From Coemansia sp. RSA 922 (lineage: Eukaryota; Kickxellomycota; Kickxellomycetes; Kickxellales; Kickxellaceae): a stretch of DNA of 11,197 nucleotides. The stretch lies in the NCBI GenBank assembly GCA_027577415.1, contig JANBQS010000854.1, forward strand, positions 1 to 11,197, given 5' to 3'. The notes under the pieces were generated by a model. It had not been told where the DNA came from and did not search any database. It saw only the letters and a list, made by a program, of their open reading frames with translations. Every line of letters begins with the position of its first letter. Position 1 is the first letter of the stretch. The position numbers were made by a program, and so were the translations under genes. This document shows positions 1 to 6,271 of this stretch, one piece after another.

Positions 1-1340
1 CCAGCGACAAAGAAGCCGTTGGTGCCGTCCTCGGGCATGGTCCGCACGACACACGCAGCTTGCTCTTTGGTCAAGCCCGCGGTCTCAAGACCACGACGGT
101 GCCAGGTGGGAATGACTTGGTCGGCTCCGGCCAGGCCGAATTCGCTCTGGCTCTGTAGCACCCTGGCCACAACGCCTTCGTTCTCCTCGGCATGGACCGA
201 GCAAGTCGAGTAGGATATGCGCTTGACGCCAGGGAATCGCATGGCGTGCAAGACGATTGACGTCTGAAACTCAGCCAAGTTGCGCGCTCTAGCCTCTGTG
301 CTCCGCGACTCGTCGCCGCCTGCGCCGGCAGGGTTGACAATGGAGATGTACGAGTCGACTAGGGCGTCCTGGCGGTTGACAATGCCAGATCCCGAGCACG
401 ACGGGTCAAGCAGCGCGTATTCGACATCGGCATAGCTGGGGTCGAGCGGATCAACGTCCAAAAAGTTCATACACTGAGCCGTGATGATCTTGCACTTGGC
501 GTTGCCCGTGAGCTCGACCAAAGTCTCCAAGCGGCGCTGGTCCATGTCAAAGGCAAATATCCGACCCCGGTTCTTCATCAGGCTTGCCATGTGGCTTGTC
601 TTGTTACCCGGCGCTGCGCAGGCGTCCAGTGCCACCGACCCTGGCGCTGGCTGCACAACATGGGCTGGCATGCACGACGCCTTGTCCTGAAGAACAACCG
701 AGCCGTTGACAAACAGCGGGTGCGCATGCAGGTCAGTGCCTGGCGGGAACACCAGCAGATCAGCCAAATGTGGATCACGAGCAAACACTCGCGACTTTAC
801 CGCCAGCACCTGGTGCATTGACCGGCCCTCGGCTTGGCTGAGGTCGACTAGTCGGTACCGGTCGTCCTGGAACGCCTTGACAATTGCATCGACTGATGCT
901 ACCAGGAGATTGACACGCACGTACCGGAAGGTTGACGCCGCGTCGCGCAGGTGGGCGGGTACCAGGTCAGCGTTGCTCTCCGCGCCCAGTTCTGTCTTGA
1001 GCCGCTCCAACTCGCTTGTCAGCCGATTCTTGTGCTTGCGGATCGCCAAGTTGAGCTTCGGGTCAGCGCCCGTGTGCTGCAAGCCGCCGCGCGTGAACAG
1101 CAAGTCATGCGTGAGCACCAGCGCTAGTCTTGCTTCGATATTCTCCGCCTGCAAGAGCCCACTGCGCTCAATGACGATCGACAGCGCCGAGGCGTGCTTG
1201 AGAGTCTCGCACAGCAGTGCGTACATTTTGCGCTTCTCTTCGGGTTTGAGATAGTGGTTGCCAACAGTCATGCTTTTCACCGATCCCTGACGCCGCTCAA
1301 GCCGCCCGAGAATGTCGGCTGCGCGCTCGTAGAACAACAT
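1..1340 (-). CDS. RCM1: NSUN5/Rcm1-type 25S/28S rRNA cytosine-C5 methyltransferase (3' end cut off)
   Basis: This is an uninterrupted minus-strand frame from the ATG at 1340-1338 to the window edge, giving 446 codons without an intron. The SAM-binding motif I DACAAPGNKTSH is at residues 239-250, followed by FAFDMD. Motif IV LDPSCSGSG carries Cys315 and motif VI YSTCS carries Cys380. In NOL1/NOP2/Sun RNA m5C methyltransferases the motif VI Cys is the nucleophile and the motif IV Cys helps release the product. The N-terminal RQGSVKSM, LLVFPPGTDLHAHPL and VLQDKASCMP segments match the NSUN5 branch rather than Nop2 or Ncl1. Yeast Rcm1 and human NSUN5 methylate one cytosine in domain IV of the large-subunit rRNA, in the nucleolus. 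The last visible residues, NGFFVA, correspond to the terminal strand of the family, so only a short tail is missing. It faces a divergent small gene across about 195 bp. Family assignment is firm; the exact orthologue name is inferred. Confidence 0.95.
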   Translation of the reverse strand, partial: MLFYERAADILGRLERRQGSVKSMTVGNHYLKPEEKRKMYALLCETLKHASALSIVIERSGLLQAENIEARLALVLTHDLLFTRGGLQHTGADPKLNLAIRKHKNRLTSELERLKTELGAESNADLVPAHLRDAASTFRYVRVNLLVASVDAIVKAFQDDRYRLVDLSQAEGRSMHQVLAVKSRVFARDPHLADLLVFPPGTDLHAHPLFVNGSVVLQDKASCMPAHVVQPAPGSVALDACAAPGNKTSHMASLMKNRGRIFAFDMDQRRLETLVELTGNAKCKIITAQCMNFLDVDPLDPSYADVEYALLDPSCSGSGIVNRQDALVDSYISIVNPAGAGGDESRSTEARARNLAEFQTSIVLHAMRFPGVKRISYSTCSVHAEENEGVVARVLQSQSEFGLAGADQVIPTWHRRGLETAGLTKEQAACVVRTMPEDGTNGFFVA

Positions 1341-1535
1341 GTGAATAAAAAAGCTATGTGATTTTTTTTAATTGTAAGGCTGGCTAAATTTTCACCTGAC
1401 TCAAAATTTTGCTTGGTTTTGGCGATAGAGCCCACCCTCGTCTCACAAGGGATTACACGTGACTTGATTTTTTTTTTTGTCAATCCACAATCTTTGAAGA
1501 GCTAGCTAGCACTGGCGCACACACACACATAGACA
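1341..1535. promoter_or_regulatory. Divergent promoter spacer between NSUN5 and the 1536 gene
   Basis: About 195 bp lie between the NSUN5 ATG (1340, minus) and the next ATG (1536, plus). The spacer holds two T-rich homopolymer tracts (around 1362-1370 and 1468-1479), a palindromic E-box CACGTG at 1456-1461, and a (CA)6 microsatellite at 1518-1529 just before the plus-strand ATG. A/T tracts that exclude nucleosomes plus a bHLH-type site are common in fungal bidirectional promoters. Factor binding is inferred. Confidence 0.5.
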
Positions 1536-1845
1536 ATGGCGAGCGGGGTGTTGCGTACATGCAGCTTCATGCTCCAAAAAGCTCATATGAACAACGGGAG
1601 GCTTACAAGCCAAGGCCATTCATCCAGCTGCCGCTATTCTACCTCATGCTTGCCTGAAAAAAAAAATTCATCCGCGAGATACGGCGGACCTCGTGGAAGA
1701 AGAGGAGGGTCAAGGTGTCTGTCACCTGTGTGCCATGTACAATCTATGGAGCAAAATCTCCAACCGGAAGAAGAAACCTCCTGCTGCTGCTGACCACGCG
1801 CCAGAGCTGGAACTAGCCAGAAAGCGCATGCTAAACAGCAAATAA
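1536..1845 (+). pseudogene. Putative small mitochondrial protein, reading frame broken at a ten-A run
   Basis: From ATG 1536 the frame reads MASGVLRTCSFMLQ and continues through a Ser/Arg/Lys-rich, acid-free stretch to CRYSTSCLPEKK. This resembles a mitochondrial presequence, with an R-x-S type processing region. A run of ten A (1657-1666) follows. Past it, the original frame becomes Arg/Gly/Cys-rich noise and stops at 1793. The +1 frame instead reads IHPRDTADLVEEEEGQ, then VCHLCAMYNLWSKI, a Lys-rich patch, and ends ELARKRMLNSK at TAA 1843-1845. One A fewer would fuse the two into about 102 residues. I do not recognise the domain; it has one CxxC. Possible explanations are an assembly or sequencing indel in the homopolymer, a real null allele, or a slippery site. 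No GT lies between 1561 and about 1690, so a normal intron starting at the break is excluded. AATAAA at 1841-1846 overlaps the stop. It is marked pseudogene only because the given sequence is broken. Confidence 0.45.
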
Positions 1846-1846
1846 A
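1841..1846 (+). promoter_or_regulatory. AATAAA poly(A)-type signal overlapping the stop codon
   Basis: AATAAA overlaps the TAA stop (1843-1845) of the second half of the 1536 gene. It would imply a very short 3' UTR. Confidence 0.35.
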
Positions 1847-1985
1847 CAGGAATTCAAAGAGTCATACATACTGACGCTGTACAATGGTTGCAATTCTTAT
1901 TATCCTGCCTATTTTCACTCTGGCTTCTTGCTAACACCGCATCCATACCTTGGACGTAAGAGAGACATCGGAACCATTTCCTCCA

Positions 1986-2244
1986 ATGGCATTCGAGAGA
2001 AGCGAATCCATGCACGCCTCTTTCTCGGTTGGTGCTCGCTTGTGTGCTGCGGGTGGAATTGCATATGCCCGCGCTCTGAACACAGGCAACAGGAGGCTTG
2101 GTCGATGTGGCCAGCCTGATAGAAAATAGACGCCGTCTGGTTTTGCCTATTCGGCGTTTGAAACGCTATTACATAATTGCGAAAAGCAACAAGCGAAAAG
2201 GGGAGTATGCTAGTGCTATGCGCAAATCTTGTGTGCTTATCTAA
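1986..2244 (+). other. Possible small basic protein in two frames (short intron, frameshift or chance)
   Basis: From ATG 1986 one frame reads MAFERSESMHASFSVGARL followed by CAAGG, then runs to a stop after QPDRK. The next frame, open from 2080, reads GGLVDVASLIENRRRLVL, then an Arg/Lys/Tyr-rich tail to SAMRKSCVLI and TAA at 2242-2244. A 40-nt intron from GT at 2053 to AG at 2092, with CTGAAC as a possible branch site at 2076-2081, would join them in frame as AAGGLVDVAS. That intron is very short and its 5' site (GTGGAA) is weak. The region 1884-1964 upstream also looks intron-like: a pyrimidine-rich stretch, then TGCTAAC (1928-1934), with AG at 1959-1964. I recognise no family. The tail composition could be chance in AT-rich DNA. 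Confidence 0.2.
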
Positions 2245-2521
2245 GTGTCGAAGAATGAAAATCTAGACTAGTTTTTAACAACTAAACAAAGAGCGTGTGC
2301 GAGTTTGTCACTGAAGCAATGGCCAGGTACAGCAAGGATGTGCTAGGGTTAAAGTACTGGTTTATTTATATTGTGAAATTATACATCTAGACCACAAGCA
2401 CAAAAAAAAGAAAAGGGATGCAAAGAAAAGTAAAAAGTCCCAGTCATGCCATGAAAGGTAAACCAGTAGATAAAATGTCATGGCGCCGCCATTGTCGAGC
2501 CAGGACTAGTGGATATCGTCT
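2245..2521. other. Intergenic, 3' region of the zinc-finger gene
   Basis: This spacer lies between a doubtful plus-strand gene and the minus-strand zinc-finger gene. On the minus strand it contains AATAAA (plus-strand TTTATT at 2361-2366) and, between that signal and the stop codon, a pyrimidine-rich stretch (plus-strand A-rich, 2400-2436). I see no gene in it. Confidence 0.5.
2361..2366 (-). terminator. AATAAA poly(A) signal of the zinc-finger gene
   Basis: Plus-strand TTTATT reads AATAAA on the minus strand, about 155 nt past the zinc-finger stop codon. It is a canonical signal in a plausible place; use is inferred. Confidence 0.4.
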
Positions 2522-2707
2522 CTAGGATTCATCTTCTGCTGGAGGAGGAGGGGGAGGTGGAGGGGGAGGGTGGTAGAATTCGATGTGGAGCTTGAGGTGT
2601 CCATTGGACAGCGCATTAAACCCACAGATCCTGCAGAAGTAGTCATCCCTGCACAGGCGGAAGGCATTAGGAATCGAGGTATCGCTCCTGTTAAACTTCT
2701 TGTTCAT
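2522..2707 (-). CDS. Small C2H2 zinc-finger protein with polyproline tail
   Basis: A 61-residue protein from ATG 2707 to TAG 2522-2524. A single finger is visible: YFCRICGF, then HLKLHIEFYH, with ligands Cys25, Cys28, His41 and His46 (C-x2-C-x12-H-x4-H). Ten consecutive prolines follow (residues 47-56) and an acidic end AEDES. A Lys/Arg-containing start (MNKKFNRS) precedes the finger. One C2H2 finger can bind nucleic acid or protein; polyproline binds SH3, WW or profilin-like partners. The function here is unknown. Support for a real gene: the exact ligand spacing, a TATA box 137 nt upstream of the ATG, a T-tract in the leader, and AATAAA downstream. It is very short, so it could be one exon of something larger or a remnant, although I see no matching exon nearby. 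Confidence 0.6.
   Translation of the reverse strand: MNKKFNRSDTSIPNAFRLCRDDYFCRICGFNALSNGHLKLHIEFYHPPPPPPPPPPAEDES
2541..2573 (+). repeat. G-rich purine tract (polyproline codons on the other strand)
   Basis: The plus strand is almost pure G/A with many GG and GGGGG runs; the minus strand encodes the ten prolines with mixed CCT, CCC and CCA codons. Mixed codons argue against simple recent triplet slippage. The G runs satisfy a two-tier G-quadruplex pattern; folding is inferred. Confidence 0.5.
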
Positions 2708-2843
2708 TGTCGGTAGACTGATCCACTAAAGCGAGAGAAAGATCGCGCGAGCTAAGTTTCAAAAAAAAGGATAGTAAGAGTGTTGAACCAAGTGTTGAGG
2801 ATGCACAAAGTCTGCGAAGATGGAGTGCGCGCAACCCCCAGGA

Positions 2844-2851
2844 TATTTATA
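2844..2851 (-). promoter_or_regulatory. TATA box (TATAAATA) of the zinc-finger gene
   Basis: Plus-strand TATTTATA reads TATAAATA on the minus strand, 137 nt before the zinc-finger ATG. A stretch of eight T (minus strand, near 2761-2768) lies in the presumed leader. The same octamer is upstream of the 6032 gene. Confidence 0.5.
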
Positions 2852-3207
2852 TGCTTCTGCAAATCGCCCTACCCTCCAAGGCAAGCGAGAAGGCTGCTGC
2901 AGTTGCTCTCCTTGCCAGGCTACGTGCCAGCCAATGTGAACGGGAATTGAACGATCTACCGCTTTCCGGCCATGTCTGCTTGTCTCTCATGGGGACAAAA
3001 GAAATTACGAGCTTCACCATTGTAAAAGTGTACATGTGTGCCTTCCTCCTTCTGCTGCCCTCACGAGTGAACTGCTCTCTACCTTACCCTTCTCTTTGCG
3101 GCTCTCAAGCACGTCACGTCTGAGCATTTTCGCCACGCAGCTAGCATTATCCGTCCTCCCCCTCTTTTTTTGCTATCTACTTGCAACAATTAATATGATC
3201 ATGGGCC

Positions 3208-3393
3208 ATGGCCGCATCATCTGGTCTCATGAGTAGCCGCCGCCGCCGCAGCCTTCCGCAGAGTTTTTTTAGGGGGAGGAGAGAAAGGGAGGGTCCCGTT
3301 GCCACTACTCAGCGCGGAATGTCACCACCACGCGGGGACCCGAAAGCAGCAGTTTTACAAATCCCCGGGTGGCAGGACTTCAGCCTATGTTAA
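3208..3393 (+). CDS. Doubtful small Arg-rich ORF with strong start context
   Basis: A 61-codon frame begins in the context GGCCATGGCC, an excellent eukaryotic start. It reads MAASSGLMSSRRRRSLPQ, then FFRGRREREG, and ends WQDFSLC. A pyrimidine-rich stretch with seven T and a short AT-rich segment precede it, resembling leaders of other genes here. The Arg run comes from a CGC triplet repeat at 3236-3249, which can arise without coding selection. No family is recognised. The call rests only on the start context and composition, so chance is quite possible. Confidence 0.2.
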   Translation: MAASSGLMSSRRRRSLPQSFFRGRREREGPVATTQRGMSPPRGDPKAAVLQIPGWQDFSLC

Positions 3394-3856
3394 CCAAGCC
3401 CCATCCCCCAAAAAAGAAAATTTTCGGCATTCCTCTCCAGCGCGAGCCCACCGAGGGATGTCCCTCTCACCTGCAATTGCTTGCCGCCATATGCTTTTAC
3501 ATGTAGAACAATGACAGCACAGCCCTCGCCACTCCGACCTTTCATCTCTCATGGGACATGCAACTCAACTGGGAGGCAGACTGAGCCGAGGCTAAAAAAA
3601 AAATAGGTGGTGTGATATGTTTTGTATATTGTAGATATACTGGCTATAGCGAGCAGGTGGACCAGTTGTAGAGGGATTGCACCTGTTTGTGCACTTTCTG
3701 TACCGATGCAAGCAGTGAGAGCCAGCAGACACCAAACTCAAATGAACCAACAAATATTTTTTTGGTTGGCATCATGGCGCGTTAAGGCCAACCCTGAACC
3801 TTGTGCTCGGTACTTATCCTTATTTCTCCTGCTTGTAACTATAATGCTTTATTAAG

Positions 3857-3881
3857 GCATGTATAGTGGGGGGATACATGC
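3857..3881. repeat. Perfect 8-bp inverted repeat, 9-nt loop
   Basis: GCATGTAT (3857-3864) and ATACATGC (3874-3881) are exact reverse complements around a G-rich loop of nine bases. One or two such hairpins are expected by chance in 11 kb, so structure is seen but function is not supported. Confidence 0.4.
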
Positions 3882-4388
3882 AGTCTTTGAAAAATAGGAC
3901 TGATGAGCCGAGCAAACTGAGAGGCGAATATCCTAATCCTTTGTTGGCGCTGCCATGCACAAACCTCCAGCAGAGCAATTGTCTTGTGCTCACAAAAAAT
4001 GCCAGCCTTAAAAAGAAATATATAGAAAGGATGTGCCAGCATGCACAATGTCCACGCAATGCACTGCGCTTATCGGTCATTCGTGCATATGCGCGGCCAC
4101 ACATGGTGCTTTGCGCACAGCGCCACCTCTTGCAGGACACCGAATGCACAGGGCAGAGTGCTGGGTGCATGGGCGCAGAGTGCGAGAGCCAACATTAGAT
4201 CGCGCTAGAGGTATGAATATGAGCTGCCCCACAGCAAGATACAGGATTTGAGCCATTGTACACAATAGACAAACTCAGTCAAAAGAACATCATGCCCGAG
4301 TATTAATGTCAGAAGTGTCCAAACAAGCACGAGTTCGCTATTGAACAATGGGTTAAAGGGGCGACACATTGTCGTAGCGGCAAATATC

Positions 4389-4604
4389 CTACTCGGTCAT
4401 TTTCTGCTCACCACCTGTCTCTGCCCCTGTATGCTGAGTTGGCAGGCTGGTGCAGTTGCAGTCACACATTTTCTCCTTTGTTGTAGATGTGGGAAGCACC
4501 AGGCGTGACGATGGCAGACCACGCGCTAATGAAGAAATGTAAGCGCATCCGTTTTGCTGGAGCGCTAATTTGCTCAGCTCCTTCTCGTAGTCACGCATAT
4601 GCAT
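4389..4604 (-). CDS. Doubtful small ORF of 71 codons
   Basis: An ATG-initiated minus-strand frame reads MHMRDYEKELSKLALQQ, then a middle Ser/Leu/Pro segment, then KMCDCNCTSLP, and ends GGEQKMTE. It has a soluble, coding-like composition and a small CxCxC cluster (residues 47-51). A TAAATATA element lies about 35 nt upstream of the ATG on the minus strand. I recognise no family. It sits alone downstream of the propeller gene on the same strand, so it could also be part of that gene's 3' flank. Confidence 0.2.
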   Translation of the reverse strand: MHMRDYEKELSKLALQQNGCAYISSLARGLPSSRLVLPTSTTKEKMCDCNCTSLPTQHTGAETGGEQKMTE

Positions 4605-4847
4605 GGTGCAGCCGCAGCTGACTTTCTTGCATTAAACCTATATTTAATCTCTATCGAAAATAGGGAAGCAAGATGTCCCTGTTGCTGGCATGTGCCACTC
4701 TAGGCTGCATTGGGCAGGGGGCCGTGACCACACATCATGATGTCCGCCAAATTAAATGAACGAGCGTTCGCCTTTAATACACTGGACATGTAATATCTAA
4801 TCATGGTTGATTGTTGGTGCCAACACTTTGCATAAAATATAATATTG
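4605..4847. other. Intergenic, 3' flank of the propeller gene
   Basis: AT-rich spacer. On the minus strand it carries ATTAAA (plus-strand TTTAAT at 4773-4778), a possible variant poly(A) signal about 70 nt past the stop of the 4848-6032 gene. I see nothing else in it. Confidence 0.4.
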
Positions 4848-6032
4848 CTAATGGAGATCAAGCTCTAGGGGAATTACGTGCACGGCCTTTGCACAACTGC
4901 TGCCATCAACTGTGCTGTTGCGAGCAACCACGATGCAAGGGCCAGCTGTGGAAAAGGCGCTAATTACATCCACCGACACTGGCCAAAAATCGGCTGCGTA
5001 TGTGCCAACCACTTGCTTGTCGTGAAGGATGTACACTGAATTTGACCGTGTCGCGCACACGACGACGTCCACGCCATGTAGTCCAGAAAAGATATGCAAG
5101 GGAATAGATAGCACTTGCGTTATTGGATAGTCTAGCTGCGCATAAGGAACCAGCTCAAAGCCGTCCAGCACAAAGAGCCTACCCGTGTCGTCACCAACGA
5201 TCGCCTGGGATCTACAAGTACTGGCCGCAGTGCGCTTGGAAGCCCCACTGTCGATAAAATATCCGGCAGACATCGCGCTACACGCAATGGGTGTCGGCAC
5301 AGCCAACACAGGGTGGCCTCGTGAAAGAACTTGTACTTTGCAATCGCCACCTGCCGCCAGCACATAGTTCGTCAAGATGCCATGGCTATCCGGGAATTGC
5401 ACTACGCACACTCCTGATATTCCGGGATCAGCCATTGAATCCGATATTTGTGGTCGTAAGCGTTCCGTCTTTGAAGCTGGCTCCTGTATTGCTACTTGCG
5501 CTCGCCACAGCACCTCTTGTGCATGGCATGCCGTCACCGCACCACTTAGATCGCCCACGATAAAGGCGCTAGGCGAGTTTGGGTTGGTGTCGAGGGCAAT
5601 TGCCGATATAGGAGCAGAGAATATGTTGCGCGCAAACATCTGTCCCATTGCATACACCGAGACCCTTCCATCTGAATCGCAAGCAATTGTGTCCGGTAGA
5701 GATCTGGACTGCGCACTGGCCACTGTCGTTGCGGTTGCATGCTTAACTAACAAGCATTGAATCGCTGGGCCACCGCTGCCTTCCAGCGTAGTTATGTTTT
5801 GGCTGCTATCAATGAGCATAGTGCAGCCTGTATCTGTTCCGACTGCAATGTATGACAGGTCCCCTTGCGCAAGGCCATCATCGGAGACACTGTCGGGAAC
5901 CCAAGCTGAGATCGCCGAAATAGCGCCAATGTTGGCCGGTAGGGAAAGTACCGTTTCCTCTCCCAAGTGGCAACCTGTAACCGCCCCAAGCTGTCGGACA
6001 TCACTAAGTCTGGGCTTCTTGGCCTGAGACAT
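4848..6032 (-). CDS. Beta-propeller protein, ITFG2-like (possible KICSTOR component)
   Basis: A complete 394-codon frame from ATG 6032 to TAG 4848-4850, without introns. It contains repeated strand-turn-strand units in which a hydrophobic run meets a Gly/Asp turn: YIAVGTDTGCTMLI (61-74), TIACDSDGRVSVY (115-127), AFIVGDLSGAVTAC (156-169), YVLAAGGDCKVQVL (223-236), QAIVGDDTGRLFVL (276-289), DVVVCATRSNSVYI (322-335) and a looser one at 364-388. Seven units would make a seven-bladed propeller. The layout, including the late VVVCATRSNSVYILHDKQVV segment, reminds me of ITFG2 (FG-GAP-like), which in animals belongs to the KICSTOR complex that restrains mTORC1 on lysosomes. The start MSQAKKPRLS is basic. 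There is no signal peptide or membrane segment. Alternatives are a generic WD40-like or coat/BBS-type propeller. The gene is solid; the family name is tentative. Confidence 0.8.
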   Translation of the reverse strand: MSQAKKPRLSDVRQLGAVTGCHLGEETVLSLPANIGAISAISAWVPDSVSDDGLAQGDLSYIAVGTDTGCTMLIDSSQNITTLEGSGGPAIQCLLVKHATATTVASAQSRSLPDTIACDSDGRVSVYAMGQMFARNIFSAPISAIALDTNPNSPSAFIVGDLSGAVTACHAQEVLWRAQVAIQEPASKTERLRPQISDSMADPGISGVCVVQFPDSHGILTNYVLAAGGDCKVQVLSRGHPVLAVPTPIACSAMSAGYFIDSGASKRTAASTCRSQAIVGDDTGRLFVLDGFELVPYAQLDYPITQVLSIPLHIFSGLHGVDVVVCATRSNSVYILHDKQVVGTYAADFWPVSVDVISAFSTAGPCIVVARNSTVDGSSCAKAVHVIPLELDLH

Positions 6033-6271
6033 CCAGCGATACGTTTAATGGAGTTGAGATAGTCTAAGAAAATAATGTAGTAGCAGTGAGTAAACAGATC
6101 AATCGCTTAAAATCTCAGCCGAAATGCGAAAGAAATGCTGGGTACAGGCGATGTGCGTAGTTGTGGGCTTGGTTGTAGAGAGATAAAAAAAAGTACAGTA
6201 AGGTATTTATAGAAATAATTAAAAGTGTGGCGCATTGGGATCTATAGTCAACTGGCTAGACAGGGTCGGGA
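6033..6271 (-). promoter_or_regulatory. Promoter and leader of the propeller gene, with TATA box at 6204-6211
   Basis: This 239-bp spacer separates two minus-strand genes. Plus-strand TATTTATA at 6204-6211 reads TATAAATA, 172 nt before the ATG at 6032, and eight T follow just downstream of it on the minus strand. The leader is pyrimidine-rich and ends near a TTTTCTTAG that could be a 3' splice site, but I found no convincing 5' partner. The 3' end of the 6272 gene must also lie here; no AATAAA was seen. Confidence 0.45.

Larger units (their letters stand above)
2852..4388. other. Gene-poor region, no convincing gene
   Basis: About 1.5 kb contain no frame I can tie to a family. Visible items are (CCG)4-5 at 3236-3249, a small Kozak-initiated ORF at 3208-3393 (listed separately), an 8-bp hairpin at 3857-3881, a small inverted repeat around 2979-2999 (TTGTC...GACAA), and two opposing ORFs of about 110 codons at 3820-4198 that look like chance. 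No tRNA boxes, long terminal repeats or transposase motifs were seen. Confidence 0.5.

Noticed and set aside
71..1254. Short plus- and minus-strand ORFs inside 1-1340
   Set aside because: They lie in other frames of the continuous NSUN5/Rcm1 coding region, which is recognised by its motifs.
1549..1600. Short intron from GT 1555 to AG 1600 joining ATG 1536 to the downstream frame
   Set aside because: The phase works, but the donor (GTACAT), acceptor (GGGAG) and lack of a branch site are poor, and it would remove the presequence-like stretch. The A10 frame change is simpler.
2851..3123. 90-codon plus-strand ORF
   Set aside because: Its start codon overlaps the end of the zinc-finger TATA box region, with no domain or leader; composition gives no support.
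3900..3922. C/D box snoRNA-like pair TGATGA and CTGA
   Set aside because: The boxes are only about 13 nt apart, too close for a C/D snoRNA, and no terminal stem with a second D box is seen.
3820..4198. Opposing ORFs of 106-116 codons on both strands
   Set aside because: Open on both strands at once, no domain, no promoter signals; the plus-strand one has its first ATG at 3878. Length is within chance for a 2-kb spacer.
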